Assembly: GCA_963920765.1 (NCBI GenBank)
Contig: OY987252.1
Span: 498,501 to 562,500 of the forward strand
From: Ulota crispa
Taxonomy: Eukaryota; Streptophyta; Bryopsida; Orthotrichales; Orthotrichaceae
Direction: 5' to 3'
Length of the DNA: 64,000 bases
Shown here in pieces: positions 42,203-53,451 of the stretch; position 1 is the first letter of the stretch; each line of letters opens with the position of its first letter. Under the pieces are notes generated by a model. It had not been told where the DNA came from. It made no database searches and saw only the letters and a program-made list of their open reading frames with translations. The position numbers and the translations under genes were made by a program.

Positions 42203-44025
42203 CTAAGAGAAATCCTTGTGTGACATCTTCTCGAGAGCCTCTTCAAATCTACAAGTGAGTACGGTCAAAGAGGTGTTTTTATGGAACAAGGTGGAGCTCG
42301 TGTTGCCTTTGTATATCATGGAAGCCAAATAGCCCACCGCGTATGCCTTGGATAATGGGATATGATGTTGCTTGGCCATCATTCTAGTAGATGACAATGA
42401 TGTTCCTTGGGAGCCAAAAACGTACAAAAACTTTGGAGCGGCATGTTTGAACTCCTGCTTCATTTCTTCCAATTCCTCCATGGTTTGCTTATAATATAGT
42501 GATTCATACTTTTCATTTGTCTAGATAGCAAGTCCCCAATCACATACCCCGATGAAAACTTGCTTTGTGCCATCTTCCACAAAATGAAGCATGACATTGT
42601 TCACGGACAAGTCGTTGTGATACACTTTCCACTTGTGAACAATGTCCATAATACACATAAGTGCCCATGCCAAATGTGCCCGGTATTTACAATACCTCAT
42701 CAAGTCAATGTGCAAGGTCATATCCATACCATTTGCAGCCATCAAAATATCCTCATGCTCCTCAAGGTACTTGTTATCAAGAATGAAGAAGGAGCAAAGG
42801 GTTTGTCCATTCCACCATAATGAGAAAGCCTCATAAATTGTGGAATCTAAGTACATGGTTTTGATAACCCCTATGTGCTCCATGCAACAAGCCAAAGCCT
42901 CCCTTGCCCTTTCTGCTTGTAACTTCCTTGTATCCGCCCTTAACAGAGTCTTCCCAGCAAACTCCATCCACTCTAGAATGTACTTCACGTGACAAATAGT
43001 AACCCGCCGCACCATGCCTTAAGCACCTTGCAATTTAATCTGCCCAAGAGTGGGCACCACCACGGCATGTTGCAGCAACCACAACACCTTTTGCTGCTTT
43101 CAGCAGCCAATCGAGCCCCAATGGTTTCTTCCATCAAAGGAATGTTCCTTGTCTTGACCTTGATTTTATTCACTTAATCATGCCATAGAAGCATTTTGTT
43201 CTTCAATTCCAAGATCTTTGAGTCATTCTTTTCTTCATGGGCTTTCTTCTTGTACTAAGGGACAAAAAACTCATGGTATCCATTGAAAATTGCCCCCTAC
43301 ACTTGTTCAATTACCCATGATTGCTTATTCCAATTCTCCATTGTGAAATTTCTGAACTTCTCAGCTTCAAGCGCATTTTCTACTTGCTCTTGCAATTTCC
43401 TCTTGGCATTGTCCAAACCGTGTTGGCCCTTTTTTAGGAATGTTGTAGAGAGCCAATCAAATGTGTACTTGCAAAACCAGATCAACACCACTATTTGAAT
43501 GTGGTCCTTCACCTAGTGTGGAACCTTGTCTGTGTGTAAAAGTCTTGATCTCTTTGACGCTTTGCTAGAGATTTCCAATGTCGTAGATTGCCTACGTTTG
43601 CGGCTCGCTCCAACATCTATAGGACTGCCACTACCCAAAAAAATTGTGGCAGCAAGTTGAATTGGGACAGCAACGGTCCTTTGAGACATTGAACCACCTT
43701 GCAATTGGCCACACGTGCTTCTCCAACTGCGGCGACCTTGGCTCCAATTGGAAGGCCCTCCAATAGAATGCAATCCTTGGCTTTGGCGTCCACTACCCTC
43801 GAAAGATGGTCCCCATGAACCTCGACCACCTCCTTGGTCACGTGACAGCCCATGCGTACGTGATCCAAACAAAGACAATTTGCTCGGGGAAAAATGGATT
43901 TCTCCTCCACTTTGTTGCATACGTGCAAGTACATCATTTTGCTAATTTGCAGCAACTGTGCCAGATCCTCCTTGACCAACAAAGTCCTTGTGAAATTGGG
44001 CTTCATTTTCTTGATAGAGCAACAT
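42203..44025 (-). pseudogene. Unit C: protein-kinase-like protein, broken
   Basis: From ATG 44025 a minus frame encodes MLLYQENEAQF, a G/S/R-rich segment with a basic RKRRQ patch (TAG stops at about 43944 and 43513), and a helical segment to about 43297 (GLDNAKRKLQEQVENALEA). After further stops and a phase change, 43015-42203 encodes a kinase-fold catalytic part in one frame: VYHNDLSVNNVMLHF (H-x-D-L-x4-N catalytic loop, HND at 42620-42612), VCDWGLAI (DFG position read as DWG, 42541-42533), TAG at 42521, then SKAYAVGYLASMIYKG, matching the kinase subdomain IX helix. The glycine loop and the lysine strand are not clear. At least six in-frame stops, five of them TAG, and a shift make it a pseudogene. 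It has no intron. The kinase family cannot be assigned. Confidence 0.65.
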
Positions 44026-44109
44026 TTTAAATTTGCTTCAAATTAATGTGCGTGTGTGAGTGTGTAAATTTGCTCTTACTTAACGTGCGTGTTGGAGTGT
44101 GTGCATCTG

Positions 44110-44300
44110 GAAAAAAAATTCAAAGGTTTCCTCCTAAATTCAAACCTCTCAACTCAACTCTGAGACCTTGGAACCCATGCAATGCCGCTCACGCAACAAG
44201 GTCTCGGATTCCTATTGGGGCAAGGAGGAGAGAGGAAAGGAACCCATTCGTGGCATCCCTTGCTTTATATAGCCCCTACTATTGAGCATTCCGCCCAAAT
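44110..44300 (-). promoter_or_regulatory. Unit C core promoter and leader, shared with unit D
   Basis: On the minus strand, GGTCCAATT (CCAAT box, about 44310) precedes TATATAAA (44271-44264). The leader after it contains CAATAGGAATCCGAGACCTTG and GTTTGAATT. The same order appears in unit D (46540-46360): GGTCCAATT, TATTTAAA, CAATAGGAATCCGAGACCTTG, GTTTGAATT. The ATG of C is about 240 bp after the TATA. Confidence 0.6.
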
Positions 44301-44334
44301 TGGACCACGCGTCAACCATTGCACGCGTCTATGG

Positions 44335-44880
44335 CCTATGCGGACTAAGAGCGGACTATGTCCTACGGACCATAGGATATGTATTGGAATGAGTGGACAA
44401 GAGCCGATTGTTTGCGAATTGAAAGTGGAGTGAGAGCGGACTAAGAGAGGACAAAGAGCGAACTGAAACGGCTTGAGAGCGGACTAAGAGAGGACAAAGA
44501 GCGAACTGAAACGGCTTGAGAGCGGACTAAGAGCAAACTAGGCGCAGACGTAATTGGATTGCAGACGACTGCAGACTGCTAGCGGATTGAAAGCGGACTA
44601 TAACAGACTACGCTAGGGTTGCAGACTGAGAGTGGACTAAGAGCAAACTACAACGGACTACGCTAGGGTTGCAGACTGAGAGTGGACTAAGAGCAAACTA
44701 GGCGTGGATGTAATCGGATTGCAAACTGCCAATGGACTGCTAGCGGACTGAAAGCAGACTACAGCAAACTACAACGGATTATAGCAGACTGAGAGCCAAT
44801 CAAGAGCAAATTGAGAGCGGACTGAGTGTGGGCTGTTAGCGGACTGTCAGCAAACTACGGCCAATCTGCGGACTGCGTGC
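44335..44880 (+). repeat. GCGGACTAAGA minisatellite array 6 with 43- and 49-bp higher-order repeats
   Basis: GAGCGGACTAAGAGC-type cores on the plus strand. A 43-bp block (beginning GAGAGCGGACTAAGAGAGGA) is present twice in a row at about 44431-44520, and a ~49-bp block (CTACGCTAGGGTTGCAGACT) is duplicated near 44608-44700. The array lies just upstream of the unit C promoter; here the GCGGACT strand is antisense to the gene. Confidence 0.9.
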
Positions 44881-44962
44881 CCGTTGCAACCTATAGGCAC
44901 AAGTCTAGTGTAAACCTTCATATTGACCATTTGGATTACCATTTTAAAGCAACTAATGTTAA

Positions 44963-44987
44963 TTTTTTTTTTTTTTTTTTTTTTTTT
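44963..44987 (+). repeat. Poly(T) tract, 25 bp
   Basis: An uninterrupted run of T between unit C's array and the 3' side of unit D. Confidence 0.95.
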
Positions 44988-45085
44988 AGTTTTTGAACAT
45001 TAACTCGTTGAACAATCTTTTGGCAATTGCCACACCTCTATTCTATTTTATTCTTTTAAAGGAATTAATATCCTGCTTGACATGA

Positions 45086-45165
45086 TGGTAATGCATTCAA
45101 ACCCTGTGTAGTGCACAATTTCAACAAGAAGCAAAATCAAAGTAAGCTGATCTACTCATTGAAGG
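45086..45165 (+). repeat. Dispersed box at the 3' side of unit D
   Basis: GTAATGCATTCAAACCCTG, TGTAGTGCACAATTTC and AAATCAAAGTAAGCTGATC follow the order of the boxes at 1-80 and 41165-41245. Confidence 0.5.
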
Positions 45166-45975
45166 GGGAATAATGAAATAAAATCTTTTGTTTTTGTTCT
45201 AACTCATTGCCTTAGAATCACCGGAATTGAAGTGTTGATTTTCTGAAATTGTCATGGAATTTTAGGGGATAATTGATGAATTGGAACTTAATTGTTGTGA
45301 TCTAATTAAGCATCCATTTTATATTGTGGAAGTTCTTAACGTAGGGTATATGATATGGATTCAGTTCAACTTTATAAAGGTGGAAACTAAGATTAGGTAT
45401 ACTATTTTCATACTTTGGAATTTATAAGTTCAAGGGTGTAGTAAACTAATAGATTTTACAAATAATCTTATTCATATAAATTTCTGAATTGAAATATACA
45501 TACACTATTACGTGGTGTTTTGAGAAAGTTCATGATATGAAATTGATAACGTTCTGAATATGATAAATGTAAATAGAAGTTGTATAATGTCACAAAGAGT
45601 TGGGTAGCAATGGAGAATTCATAACAAAAAACACAAATATTGGGAGAATATTGGAGAATTCATAAAAGAAAATAATTTCTTTTACAATTTACAATGGTGT
45701 AGACTTCTTTGTTACAACCAAACACATTTCATGTTCAACAAAAGTTAATGGATAATAGGACTTAGTTTTAAATATTTGATTTATCCATATCTCACACACA
45801 CAAGTTTGAAACATCAACAAGAAGACAATAGTGGTTTGGTGTTGGGCTTTTGAAAAAATGTTCAATGCCAACAACTTACGAAATAAGTACAAAGGAGAAA
45901 AACCAATGTCCTAAATAACACACTTCCTATCATGTGTTGTATAGTAGAAAGTCTCATATGCACCTAATGAAAAAC
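45166..45975. other. No recognisable gene
   Basis: AT-rich DNA, presumably 3' flank of unit D. The frame at 45892-45689 has no motif. Confidence 0.5.
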
Positions 45976-45979
45976 ATTC

Positions 45980-46306
45980 CTATGCCCGCTTGTATGCTTC
46001 AATGACCTTTTTGATCTCCGCTTCCACGTTGTTGCTGATGCTCACATTATGCTCTAATTGTAAGCGCTCTAATACCCTTGCAAGGTCTTCAATGCCAACA
46101 AGATCTTTGACAACAAGACCAGCGCTGCGCATTGCGTTTATCACCTGTTTTTTCTCGACGAAGTGGTTTATAAATAGCCACAACAACCGCTTGTGTTCAT
46201 ACTCCTTGAGCTGCTCTAGACCCATGTGATCGATGATGAATTTGTCATTGAATTCAATATGCAAAACCTTGCAATCCTTCTTCAACAATGTAATGCGCCC
46301 CTCCAT
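45980..46306 (-). CDS. Unit D: unknown 108-aa helical protein
   Basis: An intact minus-strand ORF from ATG 46306. The product is charged and likely all-helical (MEGRITLLKKDCKVLHIEFN, then HKRLLWLFINHFVEKKQ, then LARVLERLQLEHN), with no membrane segment and no motif I recognise. It lies about 190 bp downstream of a TATA box in a leader shared with kinase unit C, with minisatellite array 7 upstream. The C and D coding parts do not look alike, so the shared promoter and leader precede different proteins. It could be a small gene, or the surviving fragment of a longer one deleted on its 3' side. It is the only unit of this kind without internal stops. Confidence 0.5.
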   Translation of the reverse strand: MEGRITLLKKDCKVLHIEFNDKFIIDHMGLEQLKEYEHKRLLWLFINHFVEKKQVINAMRSAGLVVKDLVGIEDLARVLERLQLEHNVSISNNVEAEIKKVIEAYKRA

Positions 46307-46359
46307 TTTTTATCAAGTATTCTTAAATGATTATGATGGATGTATACTTATTCACACAC

Positions 46360-46545
46360 CCAAATCCTTAGAATTCAAACCTCTGACCTCAACTTTGATA
46401 CCCTGAAACTTGTGCAATGCCACTCACACAACAAGGTCTCGGATTCCTATTGGGCCAAGGAGGAGAGAGAAAGTGACCCTATCATGGCATCCTTCCCTTT
46501 AAATAGCCGTTGCAATTGACCAATCCGCTTGAATTGGACCATGCG
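46360..46545 (-). promoter_or_regulatory. Unit D core promoter and leader, shared with unit C
   Basis: Minus-strand order: GGTCCAATTCAAGCGGATTGG (two CCAAT-like boxes), TATTTAAA (46505-46498), CAATAGGAATCCGAGACCTTG and GTTTGAATT, matching the unit C leader over roughly 180 bp. Confidence 0.6.
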
Positions 46546-46559
46546 ACCATTGGATTGCG

Positions 46560-46958
46560 CGTTAACGGACTAGGTGCAAGGAACAAGCTATGGATTAATG
46601 TAGTAGAATGTGCGGATAGGTGCAGACTGTCTACGGACTAATAGCAAACTGACAGCGGACTAAGCGCGGGCTGAGAATAGAATGAGAGCAGACTAAGAGC
46701 AGATTGAGAGCGGACTGATAGTGGACTGATAGCGGAATCAAAGCAGATTGAGAGCAGATTGAAAGTGGACTGAGAGCGGACTAGGCGCAGACTAGGTGCG
46801 GACATAATTGGATTGCAAACAAATGCAGACTGGTAGAGGACTAGGAGCAAACTAGGAGTGGACTAACAGCAGACTACGCAGGGTTTACGGATTGAGAGCG
46901 GAGTAGGAGCAAAATTATAGCGGACTGCGCTAGGCTTGCGGACTAAAAGTGGACTATG
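46560..46958 (+). repeat. GCGGACTGA minisatellite array 7
   Basis: AGCGGACTGAGAGC, AGAGCAGATTGAGAGC and GCGGACTAGG cores on the plus strand. It shares a higher-order stretch with array 6 (GGCGCAGACT then ATAATTGGATTGCA). It is cut off at 46961 by a CACTA terminus. Confidence 0.88.
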
Positions 46959-46960
46959 AA

Positions 46961-46973
46961 CACTAGTAGAAAA
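46961..46973 (+). mobile_element. CACTA left terminus
   Basis: CACTAGTAGAAAA here is identical to the terminus of the 36845-40008 element. It abuts array 7. The preceding bases GAA would be the 3-bp duplication. I did not find a matching right terminus in the window. Transposase remnants of the same superfamily lie at 48640-51110 on the minus strand, so they may belong to this element. Confidence 0.7.
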
Positions 46974-48600
46974 CCTTGCTCAACCTCATGTTAAACTCTA
47001 ACATTCTCGTGTTACATGGCCAATTTCTAAGATATCGACCGATTTGGTCAACATAATTTATTAGGATTACATTAAGTGTAATAGTTGCCGTTCATTTGTA
47101 TGCTTCAAAGATGGATATTCTGTTTTCATGTCAACAGAATGTTCTTGTCAATGCAGACATGTTTGTTTAAACATACTACACTTGAAATGCCACGTACTTT
47201 GGACATCTGCCTATGGGGCCAATCACGTACACTGCCAACAAAATTTGTGATGAAGTGAATGGACAATTTTGTTGACAAGACGTCTAATCATTCATTGACT
47301 ATAAACTCCTATGGCAGATGTCGTCCTATCATTGACTCACAGATGTATGCCACACTAAATTTAATAGGACACAAATTTCAGAAATTGGCTAGCTTTAATA
47401 CAACCATTACTGTTCATTTCAATAACCTTGCCAAAATCATGGTTTATACACTTAAACATTACAGTAAACATACAAATATGTATTCATGTTAAACATAAGC
47501 AAATATTGCTGAGTAAATATTGGTTTTTTTTTAAATATTGAAAGGGTCAAATTTGTGATGGTTGTTGCCTCACTACGATAGTTTTTTTTGTTTCAAATAC
47601 TCATTCCATGGTGACTGCATCTGAAATTTATTAATTAAGCTTTATTTTCCATAACATAATTTTGCCAGTGGTTCTAGGATTTGAAATGATATCGTCCTAA
47701 GTATGTCTCCTCCATTAAATTTCAACTCATTCCCTCACTTATTTACAAGAATTCTCTTCCTACACTGACTTAGTTTGAAATTCAAATCACTTAAGGGTTT
47801 GACTGCTTACCTTGTTACAACAACAGTTGCATTTTATTTTTGTAAATACATGTGGGACCAAGTAAAATTCTCAACCTCACTAATTTGTCTATTATTGGTG
47901 CTTCCCAAAATTCTAAAGATTTTCTATAACAAGTTAGCAAATGAATAAATTTTCTCTCTTCTGCAACCTCTGTCTCCCACTTTCTTGCTAAACAGTCATT
48001 TCTAGGAAATCCCTAGTGAGAAACACATGGCCTTGTCACCACTAATGTTCCCATGTCAAATTTGCATTGCATAGTTCTCAACATATACATTGCCTAGGCT
48101 ACATTGTGTGCCATAATGGCATTGAGCTTATTTATCTTACTCATTCCACATCAAATTCTCAACATTATCCAAACGTCCCTACACAAACATATTCCCTATT
48201 GCATATTCCCCATAGTTTCCAATAGTTAGGAGCATATACAAAATATTTTGTTATTTCTCCGTGAATGCTATGTCTCTACAAGCAATAATGTTGCACAATT
48301 TGTTCCTTGAATATGTATGAATGACTCTATCAAAATCTTACTACCATCTACATCATTTCTCCATGTCACACCTTATTCACCACTTGCTGCCATGTTTCAG
48401 CAATGAATGTTTCAAACATGTTCCAAATAATAGTCCATCACATTTCAACAATAGATTTGCTACTTCTCCTTACCTTTTTCTAGTCTCCCACATAATACTA
48501 CAATGTTCAAAGGCCTTAGAAGTCTTCAACTCTTCTAGGCGCAAGAACCTCAAGGTACAGTCTACTAGTTCTATCATCCCCACGCCGTCCCCTTACATCC
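46974..48600. other. CACTA interior or flank without coding features
   Basis: AT-rich and non-coding as far as I can see. It could be the 3' portion of the CACTA element that begins at 46961. Confidence 0.4.
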
Positions 48601-48639
48601 GTCCCACATACCACCTTCCAATCTCCTCAATTCACTCTC

Positions 48640-51110
48640 CCCTTCTGTATGTTGTCAAAAAAAAAAAACTTGTTGACGCTATGTTGAAAATGCAAAAGAT
48701 TCTGCTCCCACTGGTTTGCATGAACAAATATTAGCCAAAGTGAAACCGTACTTGTCTTTAACAATATTTGATGTGTTCCCACTTCCATGCGCTGGTACCC
48801 ATGCACACACCAATATAACACAGCAGTGATTGCGGTAATTCAATTCTAGTATCTCTTGATTTTTTCCTACAAACTCACAGCTCTCCCAACGACGTTCTGG
48901 GTTTCTTGGTCTTACCTTCTTACCAAGCAATACCAAAGCTACTATACCACTGTCACATGTGACTTTGTCTTCCTCTGCACTTTCAACTTTTAAGTGCATT
49001 CCGTGGGCGTACAAGTGCTTGTACGACATGGCTACTCCCTCTGGAGACTTTGATTTCTCGACAATGTCAACTAGTATTTCATCAATTCCGTTCACGGCTC
49101 TTTCAACTTCAATGTGCAACCAAGTCGAGAATTCAGGTGAACTCTCACATCCATCTGGATAAGTGATAATGCAGTTCTGGCCTAGCTACCTTTGCATACT
49201 GCTAGCATGACTTTGTTGTTTTTTTACTTGCCTTTCATACGACAAACTATATTTCTTGTGTTTGAACAACAAACAAGTCATCAAAAAAGCAGGTTACAAA
49301 TAACAACAACATTCACCATAACATACTACTGTTCTAAGAGTAGCATTAAAATGTCTATTACCAACAAGCATAATAGCATCGTTCAATACCATGTTTGTAA
49401 CATACTTTTCTCATGAGAATTGCATAACCAAAACACAACAACACGTTTATTTACATTACTATTTCTCTACAGTCATTTAAACATATGCTTAAATCATCAT
49501 TCTCTCCACACCATTCAAAAATAGAAGCCATACAAACATAATGTTCTATATTAAAAATATCCTACACTGAATAACATGTGAAAAACTTCTTTCCATTACA
49601 ATTTATTAGAATAGCATACAAAAGTCGCAAATTACAACACTTTCTTCTCATTTCCATATTCAATTATTCATGTATTTAGGATTCTTTTTTTTAAACTTTC
49701 TTCACGGTCATTTCAATGTGGTATATGTATTTAAATTTGTAATGGCACATATATCCTTATGCTTGCAATAGATCTCTTAAAACAAACATGCATGTTGGTT
49801 TACTAATTAATCACTACTTCATATTAGCACAAGCATGAAAGGCATTTGTACTCATTGTTGCCATGGTTCCAATTCCTCTGAATTTGAGATCACAAAATTG
49901 TGTGCCCACTTCATTACTTCATTTGGCATAGGACAAGCCAATCTATTTTTGTCTATCTTTTCATCATTCATGCGTTGCTCCTCATTATCGTCTCAGACAT
50001 GGCGTGTAGTTCCTTGAAATTGATGCAGATACTCTGTGCAATATCCCCTTGTCTTTGTCATTATGTGCCCTTTGACCATGCTTGCTTCAAATTTTGCATA
50101 AGTACAAACATAGTCCTTCAAAATTTTCATATACCTCTCCATTGGATACATCCAATGAGTATGAACAGGACCATATATGTATAGCTCTTCTACTAAATGA
50201 ATCATTAAGTGTGACATTATGTCCATGAATGTAGGGAAAAATACCCTTTTTTATTAAACATAAGACATCTGCTGCGTTAGTCATATCTGCATTTTTGTCA
50301 TTGATATTTACTTCTCACTTGCACAACCTCTAAAAAACCCTACTGACTTTCATAACTACTTTTCAAACATCTCCACTTAAAACATTGCGCAATGCTAAAA
50401 GAAGTACCTGCACACATGTATGAAACACAGAACTCATTATACTCTATCATCACAGAATAGGTCAACACATGCATATTACTACGTTTCATATACTATAACC
50501 TTATCATATGTGTTCCCACCTTGTACCACACTCACACCACTATTCTACATTGACACATGTGTAACACTAAATTGTTACAGCACTCTTGGTTTAATGTGAC
50601 CAATACATGAATTGCTGAACAATAAAGATTTTCATTTTGCCTTTGAAACACATATTAATATTTCCCTCTTCTCGCTTCTTCCTTCACTACTTAATTTCCA
50701 CTTATCATTAACGATCTATTATATTAAATATAGATATCCAATATTAACAGCTTTATTGTTCAATAACACCTGATGCAAAAGTACATGATAGTCATGCGAT
50801 TTCATATACTGCAACTTGCCTTTATCTAAACAAGTGTGGATTGCGCCAACATAACCTGTAAAAATTCTCAGTGACTTCATGATTTCTATAATTCTTGACT
50901 TCTTGCTTTGTTTCAAAGTATACGGAGCCTGTGGTAGCTGTAATTAAATTCTTTTGCTTGCACCCCAGTCATCTATAATTCTGGGCAAATGCTCATATCC
51001 TCCATATCTTGCATACTGCCAGCAAAGTCCTTTATGCCTAGAATTGTCTTCGTTATGTTCTCGGATAGATTTTTTTCACAATGCATTAGATTTGGGAGAT
51101 ATTGAATAAG
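48640..51110 (-). pseudogene. CACTA (En/Spm) transposase remnant with DUF4218 and DUF4216
   Basis: Minus-strand order: about 51110-50980, a HCEKNLSENITKTILGIKD segment like the family's HIEKNV-FENI motif; 50916-50719, a KSHDYHVLLHQVLL motif (family KSHDCHVLMQ); 50226-49993, a DUF4218 segment (HLMIHLVEELYIYGPVHTHW, MYPMERYMKILKDYV, GYCTEYLHQF); and 49119-48640, a DUF4216 segment (EILELNYRNHCCVILVCAWV, then KDKYGFTLANI). Stops and frameshifts separate the pieces. The catalytic N-terminal part is not recognised. A solo LTR lies immediately upstream at 51312-53451 and may have interrupted the gene. Transposase would act on CACTA ends such as those at 36845 and 46961; this copy cannot. Confidence 0.85.
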
Positions 51111-51311
51111 TAATTTTTATACTCTCACGTCATACACATCAGAATATTGAAGAATGGTTCTCATAAAATATACCAGGACCACAACATGTATCAATATAAG
51201 CACGGCAAAGCTAATTCAAATGATAGCTCTATAACACACAAAAATTTATTTTTGAAGAAAACCAAAACATCACGAAAAAACACTATTAGGAAAAATCATT
51301 TCTAGTTAAGT

Positions 51312-53451
51312 TGTCAAGTTGAGAGAAGTGCGCCTAGAAAACACGCAGGGTGTCTTGCTGCGATTGTACGTCGCTAACTAAGAATCGTTGTCGGTCTTGA
51401 TCTTCACTCTTCAATCTTTCGTTGGCTTATTCTGTGGCTGGTTCTACAGATATAAAGGTAAAAGTAAAGATAAGAGCCCACTGAATACAGAATGAGTAGA
51501 TCGAGACAACAAACACGAGTTGCCGTCCGTATGACAAGATCCTAAAATCAAATTTACGATCTGTTGGCCAAAACTCCAGATTGTGAAAATAGAGCAAGTC
51601 TCAACCATATAGGTGATCAATCTCACTTTGTTACCACAACAATAAATGGGGTTAAATTTGGTTTAATCCAGACTGCCTGCAACAAGGTTTATAAAATAGA
51701 ATAGAAATAAATTGATAAACGAGCCTCTAAAATCGGTTAGAAATAATAAAGTTACATCTCACACATATATAAAAAATAAACCCAAAACATTCATCTAAAA
51801 ATCTTGTAATCTTCAGATCTTCAAATCTTCATGTCTTCAAATCTTCATGTTTTAATAAAAGCAATGGAGAAAATCAAAAATAACAAGTTTTAAAAAGGCT
51901 GCAACATTTTATCTAGTGTCACAAATTGTTTAAAGATCCAAATGCTAAGCATAATAGCATTTTCAAAAGCTTTTTCAACCTTCTAATATCACTTCAATTT
52001 TCAACTCAATCTAAATTACTGTCCAAAAATTATGTAGGTTCAAAATAAAGGTTATTCTTCTTCCTTGCAAACTAAACAATGCCTTTATAAATCTCTATAA
52101 CTTTTGTTCTACACATCACTCATAAAAACATGATATCAATTTGCAAAGATGATACCACTAACTACAACTCCTAAAATTTTTACTTCAAAATAAAACTCTA
52201 TCCAAAAGTTCTATTTAATCAAAATGTAGATTTCAATTTTTTTTAGAGAGCATCCAATTCTTCAACTTTTACACACTATAACCTTTTCAATAAGACTCAA
52301 AAATGGAATTATTGAAGACAATTTGGAAAACCATGACAATAAAATATCATTCCTAAAATTTTGAGAAGAAAATTTCATACTGTCCAAAAGTTGTAGCTCT
52401 TCAAAATTTAGGCATTTTTTCAACAAAATGGCAGCCACCTCCAATCCTTTACACCTTTATAACTTTCTATTCTAAACTCCAAATTATAAGTTTAAGGACT
52501 TTCTAAAAAGCTAAAACCATGATGAACAATGTGTTTAAATCCCGATGCAAAATGATATACAAAACATAAACTATGGCTTGTTGAAGTCCCAGCCTTTCTT
52601 TATAGTTTAGCTTTTTGACTTAAGAATTCAAACACTCATAACTTTTGCAGAACAATTCCAAATCAAATTTGCAAACTCATTTTGAAAAGGTAATCAGACA
52701 AAAAAAAACTCCTAAAAATTTCAGTTCAAAATCATATATATACAGAAAATTCTCATACCTCAAAATTTTGGGATTTCTTCCTTCTTCCCACCAATACTCA
52801 TCTACTAATTTTCAACATACTAAGGAATCTTTCCTTTCTAATTTCAATTCTATCTAAGGTAAGAAGATGGGGCACATCAATCCATGCCATTCTCCATCTT
52901 AATCCTAATATAGATGCCAAATCCTTTTTTTTTGCACATTTTTCCCATTTATTTTTAAATCCTTAGTATTTTTATTCAAACATAGGCATAATATATGAGG
53001 CTTCCAAAACATCTAAATAAACATATAAAAGAAATAATTACAAAATAAACACCATTGTAAAGTGGCCACGTGCTTTTGCGAGCATATAATAGCGTCAAAT
53101 GATTGTCTTTAGTCGCCAAATTATAGATTTAGTTGGCTGAAGAAGCAATTGTTTCTGGTTGCCCGTCAATTTAAATTCCAATCCCATTAAATTCGTCAAG
53201 CAGTGATAGCAGTCTACAACTTGGCAGCTAGTGAGGCAGGAAATTGGCCTAGCCAATCCGCTACATACTCATCTAAAGTGTACATGTGACAAAACTATGC
53301 AGCGCACTGGAATCTATGACCGCTGTACTATTACCAAACCGTAATTCTCACCACAACTACCTCTTTTGCCTTGATTGATGATTTATTGAAATCAACTCAA
53401 ACATAAATAAATAACGAGTATCTACATGATAGATGGATCTCCTTCAAGACA
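51312..53451 (-). repeat. Solo LTR, diverged copy of the 13478-24052 family
   Basis: Read on the minus strand this 2140-bp block matches the 2162-bp LTRs throughout, from TGTCTTGAAGG (53451) to CAACTTGACA (51312), including the GAAGACATGAAGATTTGAAG microrepeat and the GGAAATTTCCTGCC-like block near 53240. It is clearly diverged (frequent substitutions, small indels) and has lost the B box of the tRNA-like stretch. No internal sequence or second LTR adjoins it. Flanks AAGT (51308-51311) and ATGT (53452-53455) differ by one base, compatible with an old 4-bp duplication. Confidence 0.9.

Noticed and set aside
42203..44025. Stops in unit C repaired by U-to-C RNA editing as in some plant organelles
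   Set aside because: That editing is organellar. The surroundings are nuclear transposons, and frameshifts are present too.
29640..46958. Integrated large DNA virus as the source of the kinase-, RING- and phosphatase-like remnants
   Set aside because: No capsid, polymerase, packaging ATPase or other hallmark gene is visible, and the remnants are interspersed with plant transposons.
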